Source: Erysipelotrichaceae bacterium | GTDB lineage: Bacteria; Bacillota_I; Bacilli_A; Erysipelotrichales; Erysipelotrichaceae | DNA: 28,409 nt | Assembly: GCA_024709285.1 (NCBI GenBank) | Contig: JANJWY010000105.1 | Span: 1-28,409 of the forward strand | Reading direction: 5' to 3' | In this document: positions 1 to 7,889 of the stretch, piece by piece | Layout of the letters: each line of letters begins with the position of its first letter | How positions within the stretch are numbered: the first letter of the stretch is position 1 | Translations under genes and position numbers: made by a program | Notes under the pieces: generated by a model | The model's database searches: none | Told to the model about the DNA's origin: nothing | What the model saw: only the letters and a program-made list of their open reading frames with translations

Positions 1-1
1 A

Positions 2-1783
2 TATTGCGAATTGGATTATTCGACGATCACAAATCTTGAGTTACTGAATCCTTTACGTCCAAATGGTAAAAATCTGACTTTGTTTGGTTATTTGGATCGC
101 TGTAAAAGTGCGATGGGAAGCCGATTACTTAAAAACTGGATAGAAAAACCGCTAGTTCAAATATCTGACATTCAATATCGGCAAAATCAGGTAAAAGTAC
201 TTGTCGAGGATTTTTTGCTTAGAGATCAGTTGATACAGCAGTGCAAAGGTATCTACGACTTGCAGCGGATTTGTGCGAAAATCGCCTTTCACTCAGCGAT
301 TCCTCAAGATATGATCAGACTCATGCGATCATTGCGCCAGATTGCTCTTGTTAAAGATTCTTTAAAATCATCAGAGATATTCAGTTGGGCTGAAAAAATC
401 GATCCACTGAGTGATTTGCTTTTAATGTTGGAAAACCGTTTGCAAGAAGATGTGCCGGCAACTGCTAAAGAAGGCGGAATATTTTTGGATGGTTTCAGTG
501 AACTGCTGGACCATTACCGGGATGTTACCACCGGAGGGAATCGCTGGTTGTTGGAATTTGAAAACCGCGAAAAAGATCGTACCGGAATAAAGAACCTTAA
601 AGTCGGATACAACCGTGTGTTTGGATATTACATTGAAATTTCTAAAGGAAATATGGGATTGGTCAAAGATGAGTTTGGTTATGTGCGTAAACAAACATTA
701 ACCAACGGCGAACGTTATATTTGTGAAGAACTGAAAAGCAAAGAAGATGAGCTTTTGCATGCCAAGGAACGATCTGTTCGCCTCGAGGAAGAATTGTTTA
801 ATGAATTAATCGATGATGTATCCGGGTTCTTACCGAAAATTCAAATCGCGGCAGCTTTTGCGGCTACCATCGATGCCTTGTGTGCCCTTGGCCAGATCAG
901 CAGTCAAAGCGGATTTGTATTACCGAAGTTCAGTGAAATGCGCTCGATACATATAGAAGAAGGGAAGCATCCGTTATTAGCTTCATCGCAGTTAAAACAT
1001 GAGGTCATTTCCAACTCCTTGGAAATGAATGAAGATGAAATCGTTTTTGTACTGACCGGGCCGAATATGGGTGGTAAAAGCACCTATATGAGACAAGTCG
1101 CGTTAACGGCCATTATGGCTCAGATGGGTTGTTATGTTTTGGCTAAAAAGGCAGTCATGCCTGTTTTTGACCGGATATTTACACGAATGGGTGCCAGTGA
1201 TGATATTTTAGGCGGAAAATCGACGTTTATGGTCGAGATGAATGAGGCGAATGCCGCTCTTTCGAAAGCCACGGAGTCTTCACTCATCTTATTTGATGAA
1301 ATAGGACGTGGAACTTCCACGTATGATGGTATGGCTTTGGCACAAGCCATCATCGAATATATCGCGACGATCACAAAAGCAAAGACAATATTTTCCACAC
1401 ATTATCATGAACTGACCGCATTGGCGGATTCGTTGACCGGAGTTGTCAATGTGTATGTGCAAGTGCATGAGAAAGATGAGGATATTACCTTTTTGTATCG
1501 TGTAAAACGGGGAAAAGCAGATAAATCCTATGGTATCAATGTAGCCCGGCTGGCACACTTGCCTGATGCAGTGATTCATCGTGCTAAAGATTTGCTCCGG
1601 CAGCTGGAAAGTCGTCGTCGTGTCGTTCAACAGTCGTTGGACGTCGTTGAAATCGTTCATGTGCCCAAGCATCTTGAGGATATTCAGAAAATATTGGACG
1701 CAATAACCATTGATACGATTACCCCCCTTCAAGCCTTGACATTACTTGATGAACTCAAAGAGAAGTCGAAAGGGGTGAAGTAA
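2..1783 (+). CDS. mutS: DNA mismatch repair protein MutS (5' partial)
   Basis: MutS recognises mismatches and small loops and, with ATP, recruits MutL. The reading frame is open from base 2 with no start in view (an internal TTG at 11 is not a credible start), so the gene begins upstream; 593 codons are visible against roughly 850-870 for the family, so the N-terminal mismatch-binding domains I and II are missing. What remains is the core, lever and clamp region followed by the ATPase. The Walker A motif TGPNMGGKST is encoded near 1055-1085 and the Walker B/signature stretch LFDEIGRGTSTYDG near 1286-1325, followed by the STHYHE switch near 1395. The C-terminus ends in the usual PLQALTLLDEL motif. 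The stop overlaps the mutL start by one base (TAATG), indicating translational coupling. Confidence 0.97.
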   Translation, partial: YCELDYSTITNLELLNPLRPNGKNLTLFGYLDRCKSAMGSRLLKNWIEKPLVQISDIQYRQNQVKVLVEDFLLRDQLIQQCKGIYDLQRICAKIAFHSAIPQDMIRLMRSLRQIALVKDSLKSSEIFSWAEKIDPLSDLLLMLENRLQEDVPATAKEGGIFLDGFSELLDHYRDVTTGGNRWLLEFENREKDRTGIKNLKVGYNRVFGYYIEISKGNMGLVKDEFGYVRKQTLTNGERYICEELKSKEDELLHAKERSVRLEEELFNELIDDVSGFLPKIQIAAAFAATIDALCALGQISSQSGFVLPKFSEMRSIHIEEGKHPLLASSQLKHEVISNSLEMNEDEIVFVLTGPNMGGKSTYMRQVALTAIMAQMGCYVLAKKAVMPVFDRIFTRMGASDDILGGKSTFMVEMNEANAALSKATESSLILFDEIGRGTSTYDGMALAQAIIEYIATITKAKTIFSTHYHELTALADSLTGVVNVYVQVHEKDEDITFLYRVKRGKADKSYGINVARLAHLPDAVIHRAKDLLRQLESRRRVVQQSLDVVEIVHVPKHLEDIQKILDAITIDTITPLQALTLLDELKEKSKGVK

Positions 1784-3525
1784 TGGGAATCATATATAAA
1801 CTGGATGACCATCTGACCAATATGATTGCTGCCGGTGAGGTAGTTGAGCGGCCGATGGGCGTTATTAAAGAATTGGTAGAAAATGCTATTGATGCGAAGG
1901 CAACAAGAATTGAGATTAGCGTAACAGATGGCGGATTGGGGTCGATTGTTGTCAGTGATAATGGCGTGGGCATGGATCCGCAGGATGCCAGCCGGGCTTT
2001 TGACAGACACTCTACCAGCAAAATAAAAGAGTCACAGGATTTATGGTCGATTTCAACACTGGGCTTCCGTGGGGAAGCATTGCCATCCATTGCTTCAGTT
2101 TCAAGAGTCGTATGTTTGACGAATAATGGTGAGGCTGCAACGCGTGTTGAAATTCATTTTGGTAAGTTGATCAGTGTAGTTCCCTATGCATGCCCTGTGG
2201 GAACACATATAACGGTCGAAGGGTTGTTTTTAAAAACTCCGGCACGATTGAAACATATGAAAAGTGTTCAGTATGAAACAGCGATGATCGTTGATGTCGT
2301 TGAGAAGTTCACCCTGTGCTATCCGGATATCGCATTTGTTTTGACATGTGATCAAAAAACGGTGGTTATGACCAATGGAAGCGGATCGCTTAAAGAGGTT
2401 GTTTACCGTAAGTATGGCAGTGATATTGCCCGAAACGTCGTTGAGTTTACCAAAAAAAGTTATGATTTCTCACTTTCGGGAGCCATAGTCTTACCGCATG
2501 TTTCACGTTCATCACGTAATGATATGATCCTTTTTGCGAATCGACGGTTAATACGTTCCATTCGTCTTCAACGGGCTATCATGCAGGCATTTAAATACTA
2601 TCTTCCGGACGACCGCTATCCGATCGTTATTTTGAATCTGGATATGGATCATCAACTGGTAGATGTGAATGTTCATCCGTCAAAATGGGAGATCCGATTG
2701 TCGAAGGAACAACAAGCCGAGTTGTTTATAACGGAAACAATGGAAGAATTATTAAAAGAACATATGAATGTTGCGACCGTTCGTCAACAGGTTTTTCGAC
2801 CTGTGACTACGGAGATCATTTCCTTTTTCCCTACTCCGGATGAGAAACCGGTAAGTATGACGTATGAGGGGAAAACCGATTATCAACCCAATGAATCATT
2901 ATCAGAAGAATCTGATTCTCCTGCACCCACTGTGCATATTACATCCAACATTTTTCTTGAAATGAATGCTTTGGCACAGCTTCACCAAAAGTACATCCTG
3001 GCTCAAGGGGAAGCCGGGTTATATATTCTGGATCAGCATGCGGCCATGGAGCGTATCCGATATGAACACTTTCAAAAGCAATTGTTGCATGGAGATCAGA
3101 GTATGCAGCCGCTTTTGATTCCTGTCATCATTGAGGGCAGGAAGAAATCGATGATTCGTTTTGATGATCTGGTTAAAATGCTGTCAACAGTTAAGATTGA
3201 GGTGGAGTTATTCTCTGATTCGCAGTTTATTGTGCGTCAGTTGCCGGTTTGGATGAGTGAAATCGATGCGCAGGCAGCGATTGAGGATTTATTTGAATCA
3301 TTTGAAAATGATGCCTGGCAAGATGAGGAATCATTACGTAAAGCGACCATTGCATCATTGGCGTGTCACAGTTCTGTCCGATTCAATCAAAATCTAAGTG
3401 TCGATCAGATGCAGACTATCATCAATGGCTTAGGTAAATGTCAACAGCCGTATCATTGTCCCCATGGACGTCCTACGTTTGTACTGATTGATGCACAGCG
3501 CTTGTTGAAGGAGTTTAACCGATGA
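1783..3525 (+). CDS. mutL: DNA mismatch repair endonuclease MutL
   Basis: MutL couples MutS mismatch recognition to strand incision. This 580-residue protein has the N-terminal GHKL ATPase, with motif I ELVENAIDA (about residues 30-38), DNGVGM (about 59-64) and GFRGEAL. A linker around residues 340-385 is poorly conserved, and a C-terminal dimerisation/nuclease domain follows. The nuclease motif DQHA-x2-E-x4-E is intact (residues 417-428), as are ACHSSVR (527-533) and CPHGRP (559-564). Together these are the metal-binding set of MutL proteins that nick DNA themselves, as in bacteria without MutH. It starts on the last base of the mutS stop and overlaps miaA by four bases (ATGA), so it lies inside a tightly coupled operon. 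Confidence 0.97.
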   Translation: MGIIYKLDDHLTNMIAAGEVVERPMGVIKELVENAIDAKATRIEISVTDGGLGSIVVSDNGVGMDPQDASRAFDRHSTSKIKESQDLWSISTLGFRGEALPSIASVSRVVCLTNNGEAATRVEIHFGKLISVVPYACPVGTHITVEGLFLKTPARLKHMKSVQYETAMIVDVVEKFTLCYPDIAFVLTCDQKTVVMTNGSGSLKEVVYRKYGSDIARNVVEFTKKSYDFSLSGAIVLPHVSRSSRNDMILFANRRLIRSIRLQRAIMQAFKYYLPDDRYPIVILNLDMDHQLVDVNVHPSKWEIRLSKEQQAELFITETMEELLKEHMNVATVRQQVFRPVTTEIISFFPTPDEKPVSMTYEGKTDYQPNESLSEESDSPAPTVHITSNIFLEMNALAQLHQKYILAQGEAGLYILDQHAAMERIRYEHFQKQLLHGDQSMQPLLIPVIIEGRKKSMIRFDDLVKMLSTVKIEVELFSDSQFIVRQLPVWMSEIDAQAAIEDLFESFENDAWQDEESLRKATIASLACHSSVRFNQNLSVDQMQTIINGLGKCQQPYHCPHGRPTFVLIDAQRLLKEFNR

Positions 3526-4424
3526 AGAAAGTGTTGGTCGTCGCTGGTGTGACCGGAGTTGGGAAAAGTGCGTTTGGAGTAAAACTGGCTCAACGTTTTA
3601 ATGGTGAAATCATCAGTGGAGATTCAGTTGCCGTATACAAAGAACTGTCGATTGGCAGTGCAAAAATCAAAACTGAGGAGATGGATGGTATCAACCACCA
3701 CGGAATCGATATCGTAACGCTTGATGATAAATTCAGTGTGCGTGATTTTCAGAAATATGGGAGAATCAAAATTGATGAAATAACAGAGCGAGGTAAATTA
3801 CCGATCATTGTCGGGGGAACCGGATTATATATTCGGGCATTGTTGTATGATTATGAGTTTCAAGATGAACAAGAAGTCGATAATACTTGGATGGATACGA
3901 TGTCGAATGAAGAACTTCATCTTGAGTTGTGCAAAGTCGATCTAGAACAATCTGAAATGATTCATCAAAACAATCGCAAACGAGTCATTCGTGCTCTTTC
4001 GATAGCAATAGCGAATCAGAAAAGTAAAACTGAACTTCTGAATGAGCAGAAACATGAACTGATGTATGATGCTTTGATTTTGTCTTGTACGATGCCTAGG
4101 GATGCCTTATATGATCGTTTGAATCTTCGCGTTGAGAAAATGATGAAAGACGGATTACTTGAGGAAGTCAATCAGGCAAGTCAAGTTGCCGGCTGGGATC
4201 ATCCGGCAATGGCAGCAATCGGATATAAAGAGTTTAGAGAATATTTTGAGGGCAAGTTGAGCCTGTCTGATGCAATTTCTTTGGTTCAACGGAACACACG
4301 CAGATTTGCGAAGCGGCAGATTACGTGGTTTAAGCATCAGATGCCTTGCCGTTGGGTGGATATGAGCAGTGAGGAAGATGTCAGTCAGGCAATAGAAGAG
4401 GTATCTTTATGGATGAATCATTAG
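3522..4424 (+). CDS. miaA: tRNA dimethylallyltransferase MiaA
   Basis: MiaA transfers a dimethylallyl group from DMAPP to N6 of adenosine 37 in tRNAs that read UNN codons (i6A37). The 300-residue protein has the N-terminal P-loop GVTGVGKS (residues 9-16), the DSxxVY substrate segment (GDSVAVYKELSIGSAK), HHGIDIV, the VGGTGLYIRAL motif and the C-terminal AIGYKEF and RNTRRFAKRQITWF motifs, all in family order. The conserved threonine of the usual DIGTAK stretch is serine here (SIGSAK). It overlaps mutL by four bases and tcdA by sixteen. The mutS-mutL-miaA order is common in Gram-positive bacteria, and its DMAPP substrate would come from the MEP pathway to which ispF (at 18918) belongs. Confidence 0.96.
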   Translation: MKKVLVVAGVTGVGKSAFGVKLAQRFNGEIISGDSVAVYKELSIGSAKIKTEEMDGINHHGIDIVTLDDKFSVRDFQKYGRIKIDEITERGKLPIIVGGTGLYIRALLYDYEFQDEQEVDNTWMDTMSNEELHLELCKVDLEQSEMIHQNNRKRVIRALSIAIANQKSKTELLNEQKHELMYDALILSCTMPRDALYDRLNLRVEKMMKDGLLEEVNQASQVAGWDHPAMAAIGYKEFREYFEGKLSLSDAISLVQRNTRRFAKRQITWFKHQMPCRWVDMSSEEDVSQAIEEVSLWMNH

Positions 4425-5134
4425 CAAGGATCCGACTTTTGGTTGGAGATGAAAATACTCTGAAAATATCAGAGAAATGTGTCATGGTCGTTGGTTTGGG
4501 TGGTGTAGGGGCTATTGCAGCCGAATCTTTGGCTCGTTTTGGTGTTGGCAAATTGATTCTGGTTGATCATGATGTTGTGGTTCAAAGTAATTTGAATCGT
4601 CAGGTACATGCGACAATAGAAACTGTCGGTATGAAAAAAACGGAAGCAATGATTAAAAGAATCCGATCGATCAAGCCCGATTGCGATCTGATAGGGTTGG
4701 ATTTGTTTGTATCACAACAGACGCTGCCTATAATGTTTGATCAAAATGTCGATTATGTCATCGATGCCATTGATACCGTGGGCAGTAAGTGCGATCTGAT
4801 TGAATTTTGTCAAAAAAAAGATATTCGTATCGTTAGCAGTTTGGGTATGGGCAACCGATTGGATCCCACCCAAGTCAGGATCGTTCGGTTAAAAGACACA
4901 CATGAAGATCCGCTTGCGAAAGTAGTGCGTTATCAGATACGTAAGCGCGGTCTTAGTGATAAAATGGATGTAGCTTTCTCATTGGAGAAACCCATCAGAC
5001 AAACCATGGAACTTAATGACAGTGATATCCGTAAAGTGCGGATGCCACCGGCCAGTTCACCGTTTGTTCCAAACGCCGCCGGTCTGGCTTGTGCGGCGTT
5101 TGTCATTGCAAAGCTATTGGAGGAAAAAACATGA
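4409..5134 (+). CDS. tcdA: TcdA-like tRNA threonylcarbamoyladenosine dehydratase (ThiF/E1 family)
   Basis: This is an E1-like adenylating enzyme of the ThiF/MoeB/HesA superfamily. The best subfamily match by eye is TcdA (CsdL), which cyclises the t6A37 side chain of ANN-decoding tRNAs to ct6A37 using ATP. The 241-residue protein has the nucleotide-binding GLGGVG (residues 29-34), the acidic strand VDHDVV followed by SNLNRQ, the VIDAIDTVGSK segment and SSLGMGNRLDPTQV, which is typical of TcdA. It lacks the CxxC zinc pair of ThiF and MoeB proteins, as TcdA proteins do. It overlaps the end of miaA by sixteen bases, so two enzymes acting on tRNA position 37 are translationally coupled. Its stop overlaps the msrA start (ATGA). 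Confidence 0.9.
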   Translation: MDESLARIRLLVGDENTLKISEKCVMVVGLGGVGAIAAESLARFGVGKLILVDHDVVVQSNLNRQVHATIETVGMKKTEAMIKRIRSIKPDCDLIGLDLFVSQQTLPIMFDQNVDYVIDAIDTVGSKCDLIEFCQKKDIRIVSSLGMGNRLDPTQVRIVRLKDTHEDPLAKVVRYQIRKRGLSDKMDVAFSLEKPIRQTMELNDSDIRKVRMPPASSPFVPNAAGLACAAFVIAKLLEEKT

Positions 5135-5637
5135 AAGAAATCGTAGTAGGAGGCGGATGCTTCTGGGGAGTTCAGGAATATTACCGTCGTACCAAAGGAA
5201 TCATCGAAAGTAAAGTCGGTTATGCACAAGGGACCAAAGATAACCCGAGTTATCAGGAAGTATGTACAGGAATGACACATCATGCTGAAGTCGTTTATTT
5301 GAAGTATGATGAAACTGTGATATCTTTGCCCAAAATACTTGAACATCTGTTCCGTATGATTGATCCGACTTCATTAAATAAGCAGGGTGGGGATATCGGA
5401 ACGCAGTATCGCACAGGAGTTTACTTTATCGATGAGGCGGATGAAGGGGTCATAAGAGAATATCTGTCACAGCAACAGCCGAATTATAAAAAACCTATTG
5501 TGGTGGAAGTATCGAAACTTAAGAAGTTCTATAATGCCGAGGACTATCATCAGTTATATCTGGTAAAGAATCCGACCGGATACTGCCATATCAATATGGG
5601 ATTATTGAAGAAAGAAGAACGAAAAGATGTGTTTTAG
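5131..5637 (+). CDS. msrA: Peptide methionine-(S)-S-oxide reductase MsrA
   Basis: MsrA reduces methionine-S-sulfoxide in proteins and free methionine, repairing oxidative damage. I place the start at the ATG at 5131: it overlaps the tcdA stop (ATGA), has TTGGAGGAAAA just upstream, and puts the catalytic motif GGCFWG at the expected place with Cys10. An upstream in-frame ATG at 5089 would lie inside tcdA and add an unconserved tail. The 168-residue protein shows GYAQG, the GGDIGTQYR segment and the C-terminal DYHQLYLVKNPTGYCHI, where Cys152 is a candidate resolving cysteine. No MsrB domain is fused. The stop codon lies within the transcription terminator stem, so this is the last gene of the mutS operon. 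Confidence 0.95.
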   Translation: MKEIVVGGGCFWGVQEYYRRTKGIIESKVGYAQGTKDNPSYQEVCTGMTHHAEVVYLKYDETVISLPKILEHLFRMIDPTSLNKQGGDIGTQYRTGVYFIDEADEGVIREYLSQQQPNYKKPIVVEVSKLKKFYNAEDYHQLYLVKNPTGYCHINMGLLKKEERKDVF

Positions 5638-5657
5638 CAGCGAAAGCTGCTTTTTTT
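5636..5657 (+). terminator. Rho-independent terminator after msrA
   Basis: A perfect six-base stem AGCAGC / GCTGCT closes on a GAAA tetraloop and runs straight into seven Ts. The 5' arm begins on the last two bases of the msrA stop codon TAG, so the coding end and the terminator overlap. Confidence 0.9.
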
Positions 5658-5701
5658 CTGGAAAAACACAAATCATCTCATATAGGATAAGGGGTGATTG
5701 A

Positions 5702-6571
5702 ATGTTACATGTCGAAAGTCTTACGAAATTATTTGCTCCGCAAAGCGGATGTCAAAATGTTTCATTTAAATGTAAGAAGGGAGAGATTCATGGAATCTTA
5801 GGTAGAAATGGCAGTGGTAAAACGACTTTGTTTCGTTGTCTGTTAGGACTAATACCTTATGACGAAGGTGTGGTGAGATTAGTGAGTTCACTTCCTGAGA
5901 TTCGACAGTTTGGTTATCTTCCTGAGGAAAGAAGTGTGATCTCAGACTTGCGTGTCTACCAGATGATAGAATTCTTCGCTTCTCTTAAACAAATGAGTCA
6001 AAAAGAAATCAGAGATGAAAGGGACTTTTGGTTACATAAACTTGAATGTAAACACTTAATGTACAAGCGATTGCGGGAGTGTTCGAAAGGTAACCAGCAG
6101 AAAGTCCAATTGATTTGCTCACTCATCCATCGTCCGGATGTTTTGATTCTTGATGAGCCACTGACAGGGCTGGATGTTTCCAATGTGCAATTGTTCAAGC
6201 AGATTATCTCGGACTATGCGCACAGTGATAAGATCGTATTGCTTTCAAGTCATCAATATGAAGAAATTGAGCCATTATGCGATAATCTAATGGTGCTTAA
6301 TGATTCAAAAGTCATCTTACAAGGGAAACTGAGTGACATCAAAAGAAGCCATCCGACTAAAACTGTATCGATCAGTGAAGATGCGCACATGATATATGCA
6401 TTGCAAAAGGGTGTCATTGATATTCGGCAAGAAGGCAATACGACGAAGTACATTTGTAAAGCTGAATCAGATGCGATAAATATTGCATTACTGGCTCTTC
6501 GGTGTCGGGATGGCAGAACGATTAAGGTTGAGTCACTGACTCTCAAAGACTTGGTTGGGGAACAACCATGA
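5702..6571 (+). CDS. ABC transporter ATP-binding protein, NatA-like
   Basis: This is the ATPase subunit of an ABC exporter working with the permease encoded directly downstream. The 289-residue protein has Walker A GRNGSGKTT (residues 34-42), the signature CSKGNQQK, Walker B VLILDEPLTGLD and the H-loop SSHQ, all in order. A C-terminal extension of about 80 residues follows the ATPase core, as in NatA-type and DrrA-type subunits. The NatA label rests on pairing with a NatB-like permease; the substrate (sodium in Bacillus NatAB) cannot be read from the sequence. It has an AAGGGGTGA ribosome binding site and begins 44 bases after the msrA terminator. No clear promoter was seen in that gap, though an A/T-rich TATAGG-like element lies near 5681. 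Confidence 0.9.
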   Translation: MLHVESLTKLFAPQSGCQNVSFKCKKGEIHGILGRNGSGKTTLFRCLLGLIPYDEGVVRLVSSLPEIRQFGYLPEERSVISDLRVYQMIEFFASLKQMSQKEIRDERDFWLHKLECKHLMYKRLRECSKGNQQKVQLICSLIHRPDVLILDEPLTGLDVSNVQLFKQIISDYAHSDKIVLLSSHQYEEIEPLCDNLMVLNDSKVILQGKLSDIKRSHPTKTVSISEDAHMIYALQKGVIDIRQEGNTTKYICKAESDAINIALLALRCRDGRTIKVESLTLKDLVGEQP

Positions 6572-7761
6572 AAGCATTAATATCATTTTCGCTCATGCGC
6601 CGGTTAAACAACCCGGTCTCTTGGATGTTATACGGATTCAGTTTTCTGCTTTTCGGTGTACTAATGTTTTCGGATGTGTTGCTAACATCACTGGCTCCTT
6701 CACTTGTCTTGCCTCGTTCAATACATATGAATTCAGAAATGTTTGACAGGATTGGCGAATACCTGCCTTCAAACTTCGTTTTCCAATCGGATCCACTATT
6801 GGCTGACATAAAAATTCAGGTAAGCATGGATGAATATAAGGTTGTTGGTCATCTGAATGCAGTTGAACAACAGTGGGTCGATCAAATGATTCATGGATAT
6901 CACAGGCTTTCAATGGTTGAGAAGATGCCGGACTCGATGGTTTCTATCATAGATGATGTCATGATGGCGAACATCGTGTGGGACAACGAAGCAGATGAAC
7001 CTTCTGATCATGCCGGGTTTATCGTCATAACCTCCATTTACTTTATGCTGCTTAGTTTTTCGACTGCTGTTGCTAATGAGGTCGTTAATGAAAAGACGTC
7101 CAATGTCATTGAAATCATACTGACCTCTGTCAGTCATAAAGAACATTATTACAGTAAATTATTGATTGGCTGGTTTACCATGCTGTCACAAATGATGATT
7201 CACAGTTGCGGATTCATATTCTGGTTTATGGTTCGAGTCGTGTTTGACGATGGAAAGGGAATAATGGGTATGATGTATCGCTGGCAGTGGCTATCGGTAC
7301 GATTTCTTTCGTTTGATGAATGGATTTCTTCTCTCAATATCGGGATGTCGCAAATAAGCATCATAATGCTATGTGCTGTATTCTTAATGCTCGGTATTTT
7401 GTTAGTTCAATTATTGATGGTTTTGATATCTGTTCACATCAACAGTATTGAGGAAGCTGCCGCTATTCAAGGTCCTTTTTACCTTGGGATGCTCGTTATC
7501 TACTATTTAGCGATTTTTATTAACTCTTCTGAGCAACTGAATCAAGGGTGGGGATACTATTTCTCCTATACTCCAGTACTCTCAATGTTGTTTATGCCTT
7601 CGAGATTATTGAGCACAACAGTTACATTATCTGAATTGATTTTGGCGTTAATGATCGCCTCAGTAACACTCATGATTTGTTTGAAAATCGGTGAGGATCA
7701 CTATCGTAAAAATCTGTTGAAAGGGAGCTCGAAAAGTACATTTGTGAAAAAAGAAATATAA
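6568..7761 (+). CDS. ABC-2 type transporter permease, NatB-like
   Basis: This is the membrane subunit partner of the preceding ATPase, translationally coupled to it through a four-base ATGA overlap. The 397-residue protein has one N-terminal hydrophobic segment (about residues 17-38), then roughly 110 polar residues likely outside the cell, then a cluster of about six membrane segments from residue 150 to the end. Immediately after the second segment comes VANEVVNEKTSNVIEIILTSVS, close to the EV..EK..R..EI.L.S.S motif of NatB/ABC-2 permeases. The substrate is unknown. No terminator was seen after it; the intergenic region that follows carries the lipoprotein promoter. Confidence 0.85.
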   Translation: MKALISFSLMRRLNNPVSWMLYGFSFLLFGVLMFSDVLLTSLAPSLVLPRSIHMNSEMFDRIGEYLPSNFVFQSDPLLADIKIQVSMDEYKVVGHLNAVEQQWVDQMIHGYHRLSMVEKMPDSMVSIIDDVMMANIVWDNEADEPSDHAGFIVITSIYFMLLSFSTAVANEVVNEKTSNVIEIILTSVSHKEHYYSKLLIGWFTMLSQMMIHSCGFIFWFMVRVVFDDGKGIMGMMYRWQWLSVRFLSFDEWISSLNIGMSQISIIMLCAVFLMLGILLVQLLMVLISVHINSIEEAAAIQGPFYLGMLVIYYLAIFINSSEQLNQGWGYYFSYTPVLSMLFMPSRLLSTTVTLSELILALMIASVTLMICLKIGEDHYRKNLLKGSSKSTFVKKEI

Positions 7762-7802
7762 TGTGCACAATATAATAAATACTTCACAAGTTATCAAATA
7801 AT

Positions 7803-7827
7803 TTGTGAAATGTAGGACAATTGGTCC
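7803..7827. promoter_or_regulatory. Candidate operator cluster upstream of lipoprotein promoter
   Basis: Two dyad elements sit just upstream of the -35 box at 7837. The first, TTGTGAAATGTAGGACAA (7803-7820), keeps the outer TTGT...ACAA and most of the left half of the Rex-type consensus TTGTGAAN4TTCACAA. The second, GGACAATTGGTCC (7815-7827), is a near-perfect palindrome overlapping it. A TTCACAA at 7783-7789 adds an inverted half-site. Binding by any regulator is inference. Confidence 0.3.
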
Positions 7828-7836
7828 ATTTTATCA

Positions 7837-7865
7837 TTGACACTTGTTTCATTAGTGTATATAAT
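7837..7865 (+). promoter_or_regulatory. Consensus sigma-A promoter for the lipoprotein gene
   Basis: A perfect -35 TTGACA (7837-7842), a 17-base spacer and a perfect -10 TATAAT (7860-7865) are followed by a full AAGGAGG ribosome binding site at 7875-7881, eight bases before the ATG. Every element is at consensus, predicting very strong expression unless repressed. Confidence 0.9.
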
Positions 7866-7889
7866 TCACATTGCAAGGAGGAAATTTAG

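Noticed and set aside
6543..6913. Minus-strand open frames opposite the start of the NatB-like gene
   Set aside because: They overlap a well-supported permease coding frame and have no ribosome binding site or family features.
7742..7789. TTGTGAA ... TTCACAA as a Rex operator
   Set aside because: The half-sites are 34 bases apart instead of four, and the first lies in the end of the permease gene; only the 7803-7820 element has correct spacing.
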